Shown here: piece after piece, positions 23,540 to 32,023 of the stretch
How positions within the stretch are numbered: position 1 is the first letter of the stretch
How the letters are laid out: each line of letters begins with the position of its first letter
NCBI GenBank assembly: GCA_036774405.1
Contig: DAIPBO010000008.1
Span: forward strand, 42,779-106,778
DNA length: 64,000 bases
Direction of reading: 5' to 3'
Source: JAAYDS01 sp012729155
Lineage (GTDB): Bacteria; Chloroflexota; Anaerolineae; UBA1429
Translations under genes and position numbers: made by a program
Notes under the pieces: model-generated
Databases searched by the model: none
What the model was told of the DNA's origin: nothing
The model's input: the letters and a program-made list of their open reading frames with translations, nothing else

Positions 23540-26164
23540 ATGGCATGGTGGGTTATTCTGGTGATCGTGCTGGGGCTTTATGTGCTTGGCGCAGGCGTCC
23601 CCTGGCTGGGACAGTGGATCGTAGGGCGTCTCCTGCAGCGCGACGGGCCATTTCCTCAGGTCGAGACGGAGCGGCGATCTCGATTGCTCGACGGTCTGGA
23701 TGCGGCGAGACGCCAGTGGCCATCCATTCCTCGACTGGGCCGGTTTCGCGAACCCGATCAGAAGGCGTTGGAGCATCTTGGTGATCTCGCCGTGGTGACT
23801 GGCGATATCGACCAACTCTGGCCCGATCTGATCGACTATTCGCAGGTCGAACTTGGGCCGGCTCAAGTTGCTCTGTTCAAGAGTTGGCCTGTGTTCCTGC
23901 GCAACCTGCGTACCCGTCAAGACCAGCAGAAGGCGCGCGCGTTGCTGCTAGCGGGAGAGGCGCATCTCGAGGCGCTCGCCATGCTCGACGAACTGGTGGG
24001 CGAGATCCCATCTGCCGTTACCTCGTTGGCACGGGAACGCACCAACCAGGCTACCGCCCTGTACGACCGCATCCGCGCCGAGGAGGAGGCAGGTACACTC
24101 GGCCTCGAGACGCTTCGTGAGCGGGCCGCCAGGCTGCGCGGTGATGCAGCGAGTCTGCTGCAGCAGCTCTCACAGCAGAGCCATGCTGATGATGAGGAGC
24201 TACTCAGGATCGACCACGAGCTCGAACGCATCGGCGCTGCCATCGGCGAAGGCGATGCTGAGATTGCCAGTATCGTTGAGCAACGCTCCAGTTCCAGTGC
24301 CCTGCTGTCTGATGGCCAGACGCTGCTCTCACAGCTGCGCAGCCAGTGGCAAGAGCTTGTGCAGCAGGGGGCCAATGACGCCGAGTTGGTTCAGCGAATC
24401 GGATCTGCCGGTGGTTCGCTGCAGACACTAGAACAAGGCCTGCAGCTTCGCACTCCTCAGGCCTATGCAGAGGCCGTGACATCCGGAGAAGCTCTCAAGA
24501 GCGAGCTTGTGCGCCTGGGCGATACCCTCTCGCTGTTCAGCGATACCATTCGATCTGCGCATGAGGGCGTGGCGGGTGACGTAAGGGCGCTAGAAGACGC
24601 TCGCCAGATGCTGGCTGGCCTGCAGCAGCGCGCCATTCCATTGGAGACCGACGAGAGCCTGACACTGGTCGAGCAAGCGGCCGATGCCTATCGTCAGGCT
24701 GAAGAGCGCATCGGTGTTGGTACCCTGCCTGCCTATCGTGAGACAGTGCAGCTGGCGGCACGTGGCAAGGAGCTGTTGGCTGAAGCTGCTGAACGTGCTG
24801 CAGAGACGGAAGCGTTGGCCGATCGGGCCGAAACATTGCTCGAGGCGGTGGATGCGGAGCGACGGCAGCTGCTCGCTGCACGGTTGGATGAGATTATCAA
24901 CGAGATGGGCGCATATGCTGTCATGTGGAAAAGTCGCCTCTCGGGGCCTGCGACCGCCGCCGGTGAGGCGCTTGACAGGGCCGCAGAACTGCTAGCGCAG
25001 CTGCCGGGCGAGGTCACCTCGCGCCAGCGGTTGCTCCAGAGCGTACTGCCAGGGCAGGTGGAGCTGATCGCGTCGGCCCAGGATCTCGTTGTCTCGGCGG
25101 TTGCCCAGCTCGATGTTCTCGAAACGGGGCGCACGGCTGTGCTAAATGAGCAGCAGCAACTCGAGTCGGGTGTGACGGCCTTACGTCAGCGGCTGCAAGA
25201 ACTCGATGCCTTGCGCGCGCAGATGCTGCCCGAGACGCAGCAGGCGGCGGCGGACGTTGTCGCGCGCTTTGAGAGTGAGCGGCACACGATGCTTGATCCT
25301 GAGCAGGCCGATTATGAACAGGCTCTCGCCAATTGGCTGCCCTCGCTGGAGGACGATCTGGCTGCAACACTGCAGCAGCACGAGGAAGATGCCAAGCGCC
25401 TCTGGCGCGCCGCCAGAGACTGGCGCGGCCGCCTAGACCGCAACTGGCGCCGCCTGCAGAGCCTACTCGATCGCGATCCACGCCGCCCAGCCGAAGATGT
25501 GGATCAGCTCTATCAAGCCTTCGAAGAGTGGTGGGATCGTGCAGAGGGCGCCGAGGGCCAGGTGTCAACTTTGGCTGAACTGGTCGACGTGCAGGCCGTC
25601 GAGATCGACGCGCGCATCCAGCGTGCTATTGGTCAGCTCGACGATGGCCGTCGCCAAAACCGCGATCTGTTGAAGGAAGTCCGCCGCCGTCGGCGAGACG
25701 TAGAGCGGTTGCGGGAGGATGTTTCGAGGCTCGCCACCGAAGGCGGTTGGCCCGGTTTGGCCTGGGATATGCGCGGGCCAGATGATCTGTGGCGTCGTAT
25801 GAGCGAGGCAGAGAGCTCGAGCATGGGCATGCCGACCATTGATCATGCCAATGGCGCTCTACAACAGGCCCTCTCGCTGGCGGGGCAGGCTGAAGAGGCC
25901 TATGACCAACTGCGAGACACTGTCACGAACGAGCTCGCGACACTCGGTCGTGTCTATCGCGAGACCGCTCAGGTATACGACGAGGTCACTCAGATGGCCG
26001 CCGATCTGCGCGCACAGGGGCCCTCAACCGAGCTGACGGCGCTCGAGAGTCGGCTCGATGCTGCGCGTCGTGACCTTGATGCTGCTCGAGAGGCGACAAG
26101 CGTTTCCGAGGCGACGCAACGGCTGGAACTGGCTCGAGAGACACTGGGCCCAGCGTTGAGCTAG
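23540..26164 (+). CDS. Large membrane-anchored coiled-coil protein, unknown
   Basis: 874 residues. One N-terminal transmembrane helix (about 5-25) is followed by more than 800 residues of nearly continuous Gln/Glu/Ala/Leu-rich heptad sequence with few prolines, no cysteines of note and no catalytic motif. The layout (short outside N-terminus, one helix, long cytoplasmic coiled coil) resembles EzrA-type septation regulators by architecture, not by recognisable sequence. Start at ATG 23540, seven bases after AGGAGG. The end overlaps the convergent acyltransferase gene by four bases. Confidence 0.86.
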   Translation: MAWWVILVIVLGLYVLGAGVPWLGQWIVGRLLQRDGPFPQVETERRSRLLDGLDAARRQWPSIPRLGRFREPDQKALEHLGDLAVVTGDIDQLWPDLIDYSQVELGPAQVALFKSWPVFLRNLRTRQDQQKARALLLAGEAHLEALAMLDELVGEIPSAVTSLARERTNQATALYDRIRAEEEAGTLGLETLRERAARLRGDAASLLQQLSQQSHADDEELLRIDHELERIGAAIGEGDAEIASIVEQRSSSSALLSDGQTLLSQLRSQWQELVQQGANDAELVQRIGSAGGSLQTLEQGLQLRTPQAYAEAVTSGEALKSELVRLGDTLSLFSDTIRSAHEGVAGDVRALEDARQMLAGLQQRAIPLETDESLTLVEQAADAYRQAEERIGVGTLPAYRETVQLAARGKELLAEAAERAAETEALADRAETLLEAVDAERRQLLAARLDEIINEMGAYAVMWKSRLSGPATAAGEALDRAAELLAQLPGEVTSRQRLLQSVLPGQVELIASAQDLVVSAVAQLDVLETGRTAVLNEQQQLESGVTALRQRLQELDALRAQMLPETQQAAADVVARFESERHTMLDPEQADYEQALANWLPSLEDDLAATLQQHEEDAKRLWRAARDWRGRLDRNWRRLQSLLDRDPRRPAEDVDQLYQAFEEWWDRAEGAEGQVSTLAELVDVQAVEIDARIQRAIGQLDDGRRQNRDLLKEVRRRRRDVERLREDVSRLATEGGWPGLAWDMRGPDDLWRRMSEAESSSMGMPTIDHANGALQQALSLAGQAEEAYDQLRDTVTNELATLGRVYRETAQVYDEVTQMAADLRAQGPSTELTALESRLDAARRDLDAAREATSVSEATQRLELARETLGPALS

Positions 26165-27045
26165 GCCTCTGGCGGCCAGACAGGCACAAACACGAGCCAT
26201 TGCTCGGGCGCCTTGCGTATAAACACCTCGGCCAACGCCAGCAACCTAGTGGCGTTGGCCGAGGTGTCTGCAGAGCGATCGCCTGTGTGCTGCATCTTGA
26301 TTGGGTCTGAGCAAGCCAGGCAGTAGACGCCTGGTGCCTGCTGATAGCAGGCCATCAGGACGACGGGCACGCCCGCCTGCATGGCCAACCGCACGTGACC
26401 GACCGGCATGGCCGTCGTCTCACCGAAAAACGTCAGCGGCTGGTTGCCGCCATCAGCGGGGCGGTCGATGCCGGTCAACACCAGTCCACCGGCGCGCAGG
26501 CGACGGATGGCTGCGCGTAATGCTCCAGGGTCGACAGGCGTTATGTGTAGCCCCTGCTTGCGGCGCAGCGTGTTAATCATCTCGGTTCCGGGATCGGGAT
26601 TGGCCAGTGAGAGCACCTGAACATCGATCCCATGTTGTGCCAGCCAGGCCCCCGCAGCATCAAAGTTGGCGATGTGCAGCCCACAGATCATCACGCCTCT
26701 CGACTCTATCCCGTTATCGCGCCTCAAGAGTGTACAGTCAGTCGGCACGATCATCTCGACCTGCCAGCGCCCGCCCGTGGCCGTGCTGCGGAACGATTCG
26801 TAATAGGTGCGCAATGCCAGTGCAAGAGCCTGCTCGGCCATAGCATCGAGCTGCGAGGCGGTGCTATCCGAAGCCGCTACATGCGCCAGGTTGTGACGCA
26901 ACACGCGGTACATTCGTGCCTGTAGGCGCCTCAGCAGGGCGGCGATGCATGCGCAGAGCCAGTAGGCCAGAGCGGCGGGGAGCAGTTGGGCGAGCAGCAA
27001 GCCGCACCACACCAACGCGCGGGGGACACGTGTGTGTGTCGACAT
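26161..27045 (-). CDS. LpxL/HtrB-family lipid acyltransferase (PatA-like)
   Basis: 294 residues. An N-terminal hydrophobic segment (about 10-38) is followed by the lysophospholipid-acyltransferase-like domain with the HX4D catalytic pair in GLHIANFD (about 121-128), an Arg/Gly-rich substrate motif, and GIDRPADGG. This family transfers acyl chains to lipid A or, in Actinobacteria, to phosphatidylinositol mannosides (PatA). There are no lipid A genes here, and the immediately upstream gene is a CDP-alcohol phosphatidyltransferase, as in the actinobacterial phosphoinositide cluster, which favours a PatA-like role. The gene starts five bases after that partner. Confidence 0.82.
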   Translation of the reverse strand: MSTHTRVPRALVWCGLLLAQLLPAALAYWLCACIAALLRRLQARMYRVLRHNLAHVAASDSTASQLDAMAEQALALALRTYYESFRSTATGGRWQVEMIVPTDCTLLRRDNGIESRGVMICGLHIANFDAAGAWLAQHGIDVQVLSLANPDPGTEMINTLRRKQGLHITPVDPGALRAAIRRLRAGGLVLTGIDRPADGGNQPLTFFGETTAMPVGHVRLAMQAGVPVVLMACYQQAPGVYCLACSDPIKMQHTGDRSADTSANATRLLALAEVFIRKAPEQWLVFVPVWPPEA

Positions 27046-27050
27046 AAAGT

Positions 27051-27659
27051 TTAGCGCTTGGAGCGTGACGCCATGCTGCTGGCCGCCTCGATGATGACCG
27101 GGGCACCCCTCAACAGGCAGATGACTACTGCCAGCCAGCTCATCGACACAAACAGCGTGGTGAGCGTGGCTGCCAGAGCAGAGTCAGCCCCGCGATAGCC
27201 CTGGGCAGCCAGCGCACCAGCCAGACCAGCGAAGGCCAACAGCTTGACGACGGCATACCCACTGCGCATCACTGGGCTGCCCACGAGGAACCGGCCCCAG
27301 GGCGTCGAGAGCGTCTGGAAGGGGGCAATGCCCTCACCAACACGACTGTTGCGCAATGTGTCCACGACGACGCCGCGGATGATGAACAAGAGGGGGATTG
27401 CCACAGGCACGAGCCGAAGGTGGGCGTACACCACCCATAGCACCAGCTCGACGCTGCGATCGACCATGATGTCGAGCACGCTACCCAGCACAGAGACTTC
27501 GTGTCGGCGTCGGGCAACGATGCCGTCGAGGCTGTCTAGCAGCACAAGGATGAGCAGCAGCGGCACGCAGATCAGATGAGCGAGAGGTTGGCCTGTATAG
27601 AACAGCAGAACGATGATGAGCAGCAACGGCAGACGCGATATGGTGATGATATTTGCCAT
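27051..27659 (-). CDS. CDP-alcohol phosphatidyltransferase (phospholipid head-group transferase)
   Basis: 202 residues with about six transmembrane helices. The full family signature D-x2-D-G-x2-A-R-x8-9-G-x3-D-x3-D is present at DSLDGIVAR...GSVLDIMVD (about 64-89). It uses CDP-diacylglycerol and an alcohol (glycerol-3-phosphate, inositol-1-phosphate or similar) at the inner membrane face. The acceptor cannot be decided from the motif; pairing with the PatA-like acyltransferase suggests a phosphoinositide or related polar head group. ATG 27659 begins two bases after the RNase H stop, indicating translational coupling. Confidence 0.9.
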   Translation of the reverse strand: MANIITISRLPLLLIIVLLFYTGQPLAHLICVPLLLILVLLDSLDGIVARRRHEVSVLGSVLDIMVDRSVELVLWVVYAHLRLVPVAIPLLFIIRGVVVDTLRNSRVGEGIAPFQTLSTPWGRFLVGSPVMRSGYAVVKLLAFAGLAGALAAQGYRGADSALAATLTTLFVSMSWLAVVICLLRGAPVIIEAASSMASRSKR

Positions 27660-27661
27660 GG

Positions 27662-28600
27662 TCAGCCGTTGTCCTTTCGTGACGATTGTTGTGCTGCCAG
27701 ACGTGCCGCCTGAAGCGCTGAGCGCATCTCAGTGTGAGCCGTTGCCGCCGAGATGTGTTGCCACGTGATGTCATGGTCTCCCATGACGCGGGCCAACTCT
27801 TGCCATAGCTCTGCGTGCTGCAGCTGTCCCTGGCGTGTGCGCCATGCCGAGCGTTCCCATGTCGCTAGGTGGCGCGTAGCGCCATCGAGCACGTAGCGCG
27901 AGCTGCTGCATATGGTAACACGACTGGGGTGCTTGAGGGTGCGCAATCCGGCGATCACCGCCCAGAGCTCCATCAGGTTGTTGGTGGTGTTGGGCCAGCT
28001 GCCTGTCTGCACAGAGCGCCCCAGTGTGGCTGAGACCACGACGCTGGCATAGCCACCAGGCCCAGGGTTGCCCTGGCACGAACCCCGGCAGTAGAGTGTG
28101 CAGTCTGGTAGATCGCTGCCCGTCGATGCTGGCTGTAGATGCACGGGCAGACGGTGCTGAGCCCGCGCTGCCGTGGCCAAAGCGTCTGCGCGCTCGTTCA
28201 GCGGATGGCCCTGGTGGCCTCGTATCCAGTGCCAACTGATCTCGTGTCTTGTGGATAGCGTCAGCAGCTGCTGCCAGAGGTCTTGATTCACGACGGGCCG
28301 CCCGTTGCGGGTGCGCCAGCCGTTTCTCTGCCACCCTCGCACCCAGCTGGTGATGCCCTGCCGCAGGTATTGCGAATCGGTATAGACACGCACTTCACAC
28401 CGACGCTTGAGCGCCTCGAGGCCACGAATCGCCGCCGTGAGCTCCATACGGTTGTTGGTGGTGTCGGCCTCGCGCCCCGAGAGTTCGTGCGTCTGAGAGC
28501 CAAATACCATCACCACACCCCAACCACCAGGCCCGGGGTTGGGATCACAGCCGCCGTCGGTGTACAGGGTGACGGGCTGTAGGTCTGCTGCGGGCGCCAT
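27662..28600 (-). CDS. Tandem RNase HI protein: active N-terminal domain, decayed C-terminal domain
   Basis: 312 residues with two RNase HI folds. Domain 1 (about 8-145) has the complete DEDD set: D15 (YTDGG), E53 (NNRMEL), D75 (YTDSQY) and D139 (NERADAL), and should cleave RNA in RNA-DNA hybrids. Domain 2 (about 165-305) keeps the scaffold (GNPGPGGYA, TTNNLMEL with E211, a matching SSSRY strand). However, the first Asp is R172, the third is S233 and the last is also Ser, so it should be inactive and may serve for hybrid binding. Start at ATG 28600, two bases after the upstream stop codon; no separate Shine-Dalgarno, so coupled translation. Confidence 0.94.
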   Translation of the reverse strand: MAPAADLQPVTLYTDGGCDPNPGPGGWGVVMVFGSQTHELSGREADTTNNRMELTAAIRGLEALKRRCEVRVYTDSQYLRQGITSWVRGWQRNGWRTRNGRPVVNQDLWQQLLTLSTRHEISWHWIRGHQGHPLNERADALATAARAQHRLPVHLQPASTGSDLPDCTLYCRGSCQGNPGPGGYASVVVSATLGRSVQTGSWPNTTNNLMELWAVIAGLRTLKHPSRVTICSSSRYVLDGATRHLATWERSAWRTRQGQLQHAELWQELARVMGDHDITWQHISAATAHTEMRSALQAARLAAQQSSRKDNG

Positions 28601-28602
28601 GA

Positions 28603-29565
28603 TCAGGACAGCGCCTGCCACAGAGCGGTTACGGCCTCGTGCGGAGCGCCGCCAGCGATCAGGGCCGCCAGACGATCGCGACCAAGCCTGTCCAGCAACG
28701 CGTAGGCGGTATCGACCACCTGCATGGTGGCGTTCTGGATCGCGATGGCGTCGTCGCCGCTGCGCACCGATAGGTCGTAACAGAACCAGCCGTCCCAGTT
28801 GTGGCGGTCCAGGTAGTAGAGCGTCTCGACCAGTTCCCAAACATGGGCGGCACCTGGGATCATGTCCCAATCCCACTCGCCGCCGTTGTCGTTGAGATGC
28901 ATGTAGAACAGCTTGTTGGCCTGTAACGCCAGGGCCGTTGTTGCAGCCGGTGATTCGTGGGCAACGAGAGCGTGCCCCATATCATAGGTGAGGCCGACGT
29001 TGGGCATCCCCAGCTCGCCGCACAGATAGAGCGCTCGGCCAGTGTCGCCAAGGATGCAGTAGTTGCGCGACTCGTTGATCTTGAACTCGAGGCTGAGGCG
29101 GATATCGCCGCGATACTGCGCCGCCTCGGCAATACCGTCACGCAGCCACTGCCACTGGAGCACATAGTCTGCCTGAAAGACATAGTTGTGACCGTCGATC
29201 AGCGGGCAGCAGGTCACCGTGTCCGTCCCGAGGTCGGCTGCCAGGTCCATGCAGAGCTTGAGGTCGCGCACCGCCGCCGCGCGTATGGTCGCATCGCTTG
29301 ACGTAAAGGAGCCATTGCGCCAGTGAGCGTCTCCCTTGACGTTGAGGTTCACGGCAGAAACAGGCCAGCCCGAGGCGCGGATCTCTCGCACCCCTGCCTC
29401 GAGGTCACGGAACTCGGCCGGATAGACCACTTCGATGCCGCCACAACGGGGCATCTCTCTTAGCATGTCGAGGCGTTCTGAGAGAGAGCGGGGCGGTGTA
29501 TAGGTGTGAAAGCGGTCGTGCTGTTCGCCCAACAACCCAATCATCACAGCATGTTTGATCTCCAC
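28603..29565 (-). CDS. Sugar phosphate isomerase/epimerase-like TIM-barrel protein
   Basis: 320 residues of the AP-endonuclease-family-2/xylose-isomerase-like superfamily. Metal-ligand positions can be traced along the barrel: LSLEFKINE (Glu), LTYDMGHAL (Asp and His), FYMHLNDN (His and Asp), and FCYDLSV. Members isomerise or epimerise ketoses, keto-acids or inosose-type compounds; the substrate is unknown. It lies in an apparent operon with pfkA (8 bases) and the RNase H gene (2 bases). The start is a GTG preceded by AGGAG. Confidence 0.85.
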   Translation of the reverse strand: MEIKHAVMIGLLGEQHDRFHTYTPPRSLSERLDMLREMPRCGGIEVVYPAEFRDLEAGVREIRASGWPVSAVNLNVKGDAHWRNGSFTSSDATIRAAAVRDLKLCMDLAADLGTDTVTCCPLIDGHNYVFQADYVLQWQWLRDGIAEAAQYRGDIRLSLEFKINESRNYCILGDTGRALYLCGELGMPNVGLTYDMGHALVAHESPAATTALALQANKLFYMHLNDNGGEWDWDMIPGAAHVWELVETLYYLDRHNWDGWFCYDLSVRSGDDAIAIQNATMQVVDTAYALLDRLGRDRLAALIAGGAPHEAVTALWQALS

Positions 29566-29573
29566 TTGAGCTC

Positions 29574-30545
29574 CTAGATGGACATAATGCGCGCGAGGTT
29601 GAGCAGATCGCGATCGACGGCCTTTTGGCGGCCGACAATGTCGGCCAGCGGCGTGGTGCCCACGGTCGATCCGTGTAGGCCCACCAAAACACCGCGCTCT
29701 CCTCGCACGAGGGCCTGTACGGCGCCAGCTCCCAGGCGCGAGCCGAGCAGCCGGTCGGCGCCGGTGGGCGCGGCGCCGCGTTGCACATGCCCCAGAATTG
29801 AGTAGCGTAGGCTAAAGCCCGTTTCTTGTTGGTTGGCCTCGAAATGGGCGATCAGCGCCTGCGCGTTGTACTTGGCGCCCTCGGCGACGACCACCATGGC
29901 ATGCCGCTTGCCGCGCTGGTGTGCGGCATGAAGCTCCGAAGCCACCTCTTCGGGTGTGATCTCGTATTCGGGGATCGAGATTACCTCTGCGCCGCCGGCG
30001 ATACCGGCCATTAACGCCACATAGCCACAATTGCGACCCATTGTCTCTACCAGAAAGGCGCGCCCGTGTGACTCGGCGGTGACGCGCAGCCGATCGATGG
30101 CTTCGAGGGCGACGTTGATGGCCGTGTCGACGCCGATGGTGACATCTGAGCCAAGCAGATCGTTGTCAATGGTCGACGCAATGCCCACGACAGGATAGCC
30201 CATCTCAAAGAGCGCGTGGGATCCGGTTTGCGAGCCGTTGCCGCCAATGACCACCAGCGCCTCGATGCCGCTCCGCTCCAACTCGTCTATGGCTTGCTGG
30301 CGCCCAGCCTGCTCAAAGAAGGCGAGCGAGCGCGCGCTGCCCAGCATCGTGCCGCCGAGCTGCATTTTGCCGCCCACATCGCGTCGGGTGAGCTCATGAT
30401 AGCTGCCATCGATCAGACCGGCATAGCCATTGCTGACGCCAAAAACACTGAGGCCGGCCTCGAGGCCCGTACGCACTACCGCTCTGATAGCGGCATTCAT
30501 GCCCGGGGCGTCACCGCCGCTGGTCAGCACTGCTATCCGATTCAT
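29574..30545 (-). CDS. pfkA: 6-phosphofructokinase, PfkA family, with variant active-site residues
   Basis: 323 residues, typical of bacterial PFK-A; it phosphorylates fructose 6-phosphate in glycolysis. Seen: TSGGDAPGMNAAIR at the N-terminus, TIDND with catalytic D127, the MGRNCG motif, and the effector/substrate arginines. In E. coli numbering, residue 103 is Asn (GGNGS instead of the usual GGDGS) and residue 124 is Ser, where ATP enzymes have Gly and pyrophosphate enzymes Lys. Gly at 104 still argues for ATP. Start ATG follows GGAGG; an upstream promoter is visible. First gene of the five-gene minus-strand operon. Confidence 0.95.
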   Translation of the reverse strand: MNRIAVLTSGGDAPGMNAAIRAVVRTGLEAGLSVFGVSNGYAGLIDGSYHELTRRDVGGKMQLGGTMLGSARSLAFFEQAGRQQAIDELERSGIEALVVIGGNGSQTGSHALFEMGYPVVGIASTIDNDLLGSDVTIGVDTAINVALEAIDRLRVTAESHGRAFLVETMGRNCGYVALMAGIAGGAEVISIPEYEITPEEVASELHAAHQRGKRHAMVVVAEGAKYNAQALIAHFEANQQETGFSLRYSILGHVQRGAAPTGADRLLGSRLGAGAVQALVRGERGVLVGLHGSTVGTTPLADIVGRQKAVDRDLLNLARIMSI

Positions 30546-30595
30546 CTGTACCTCCAGACTGGGCCAGGCGATGACTTAGCCACATCGCCACTCCC

Positions 30596-30623
30596 ATTCT
30601 AGCAACGAGGCCACGCCTGTCAA
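30596..30623 (-). promoter_or_regulatory. Promoter of the pfkA operon
   Basis: Minus strand TTGACA (30623-30618), 16-nt spacer, TAGAAT (30601-30596), 50 bases before the pfkA ATG. Confidence 0.58.
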
Positions 30624-30697
30624 TGCTGGCGCGAGGGCTCGATGAGGTTATGTGAATCGTATTGCGCGTGTTATACTTTTCGGCGGAGGGCGACCGC

Positions 30698-32023
30698 ATG
30701 GCAATGGCGACCATTCGAATGAACTCGAGGCTGCCTCTCTTTGTGGCAGTGGTTCTGCTGTTCTTGCAGGTCTTTTCCCCTGCACCTCCCATTCTCACCT
30801 TGCTGCTGGGGATGGCGGGGGTGTTGCTGGTCGGATACATCTGGGTACGACAGCTCTCCAGGGGCGTCTCGCTCCAGCGCAAGCGGCGCTACGGCTGGGC
30901 GCAAGTGGGCGACCTGATCCAAGAGCGCTGGATTCTGCACAACGACGCCTGGGTGCCCGTTCTTTGGGCCGAGATACAGGAACATACGGATATGGCCGGC
31001 TATGACGCCAGCCGCGCTATCGGCCTGGGCGCTATGAGTTCGGTGACATGGACTACCGAAGGCACCTGCCTGCAACGTGGCGTGTTCACGCTTGGGCCGC
31101 TCGATATCGTAATGGGTGATCCGTTTGGTCTCTTTACGGTGCGCTTGCACTATGCATACACCGACTCGTTCGTGATCTATCCCTCTATCGTGGCGTTGCC
31201 CGATCTAGTCGAGCCCCTCGGCGTTGTGAGAGGCAATTCGCGCGCCAATCTCCGCAGCATCGAGCAGACAACCAATGCATCGACGGTACGCGGCTATGTA
31301 CCAGGCGATCCGCTCAACCGCATCCACTGGCGCACCACAGCGCGTCGGTCGCATGCCGGGCAGGAGATGATCTTTGTCAAAGAGTTCGATCTCGAGCCCA
31401 CCGGCGATGTCTGGATCATCCTAGACATGCATGCCGGTGTACACGCAGGGCAGGGGGCCGAGTCTACCGAGGAGTACGCCGTCACGTTGGCGGCCTCGCT
31501 GGCCAATCAGCTGCTGCGTGACAACCTTGCCGTTGGGCTCATTACTCACGCCTCGAGCCCGCTCGTCATCGCACCTCGCAAGGGCCACCAACATCTCTGG
31601 GAGCTGTTGAGGGCGCTCTCGCCGCTGCATGCCACCAGCGATCTTCCGGTGGCCGACCTGCTGACTCTGTTTGAGCCGGCCATCACGCGCAACATGTCTA
31701 TTGCCTTGATCACCCCCTCGGCCGACCCGGGCTGGATCGAGAATCTGGGGCTGTTGCTGCGGCACGGCGTTCATGTCACTGCGCTGCTGCTCGATGCGCT
31801 CAGCTTTGGCGGCAATGGCAATGTGCAGGGTGTCTTGGGCGCGTTGGCCGATCTGCAGGTGCCTGCCCACGTCATCGATCGAGGTGTGCGTTTCCAGAGT
31901 CTGCTGCAAAAGCGCCAACAGCAACCCGAATTCAGGGTTCTGGGCACCGGGCGCGTGGTAGTGGCCAAAGAAGGCGAGACGGCGGACTGGGTGACAGTCG
32001 ATATGGCGGGGGGCGGGCCCTGA
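30698..32023 (+). CDS. DUF58 domain protein
   Basis: 441 residues. Two N-terminal transmembrane helices (about 10-50) are followed by a beta-rich region and the DUF58 domain with its hallmark DPLNRIHWRTTARR (about 205-220), then a vWA-like C-terminal half (VWIILDMHAG). DUF58 proteins typically work with MoxR ATPases and transglutaminase-like membrane proteins; the latter is the next gene, overlapping by one base (TGATG). No MoxR gene is seen next door. Start at ATG 30698 supported by GGAGGG; the open frame from 30662 begins at a TTG without a site. Confidence 0.9.
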   Translation: MAMATIRMNSRLPLFVAVVLLFLQVFSPAPPILTLLLGMAGVLLVGYIWVRQLSRGVSLQRKRRYGWAQVGDLIQERWILHNDAWVPVLWAEIQEHTDMAGYDASRAIGLGAMSSVTWTTEGTCLQRGVFTLGPLDIVMGDPFGLFTVRLHYAYTDSFVIYPSIVALPDLVEPLGVVRGNSRANLRSIEQTTNASTVRGYVPGDPLNRIHWRTTARRSHAGQEMIFVKEFDLEPTGDVWIILDMHAGVHAGQGAESTEEYAVTLAASLANQLLRDNLAVGLITHASSPLVIAPRKGHQHLWELLRALSPLHATSDLPVADLLTLFEPAITRNMSIALITPSADPGWIENLGLLLRHGVHVTALLLDALSFGGNGNVQGVLGALADLQVPAHVIDRGVRFQSLLQKRQQQPEFRVLGTGRVVVAKEGETADWVTVDMAGGGP

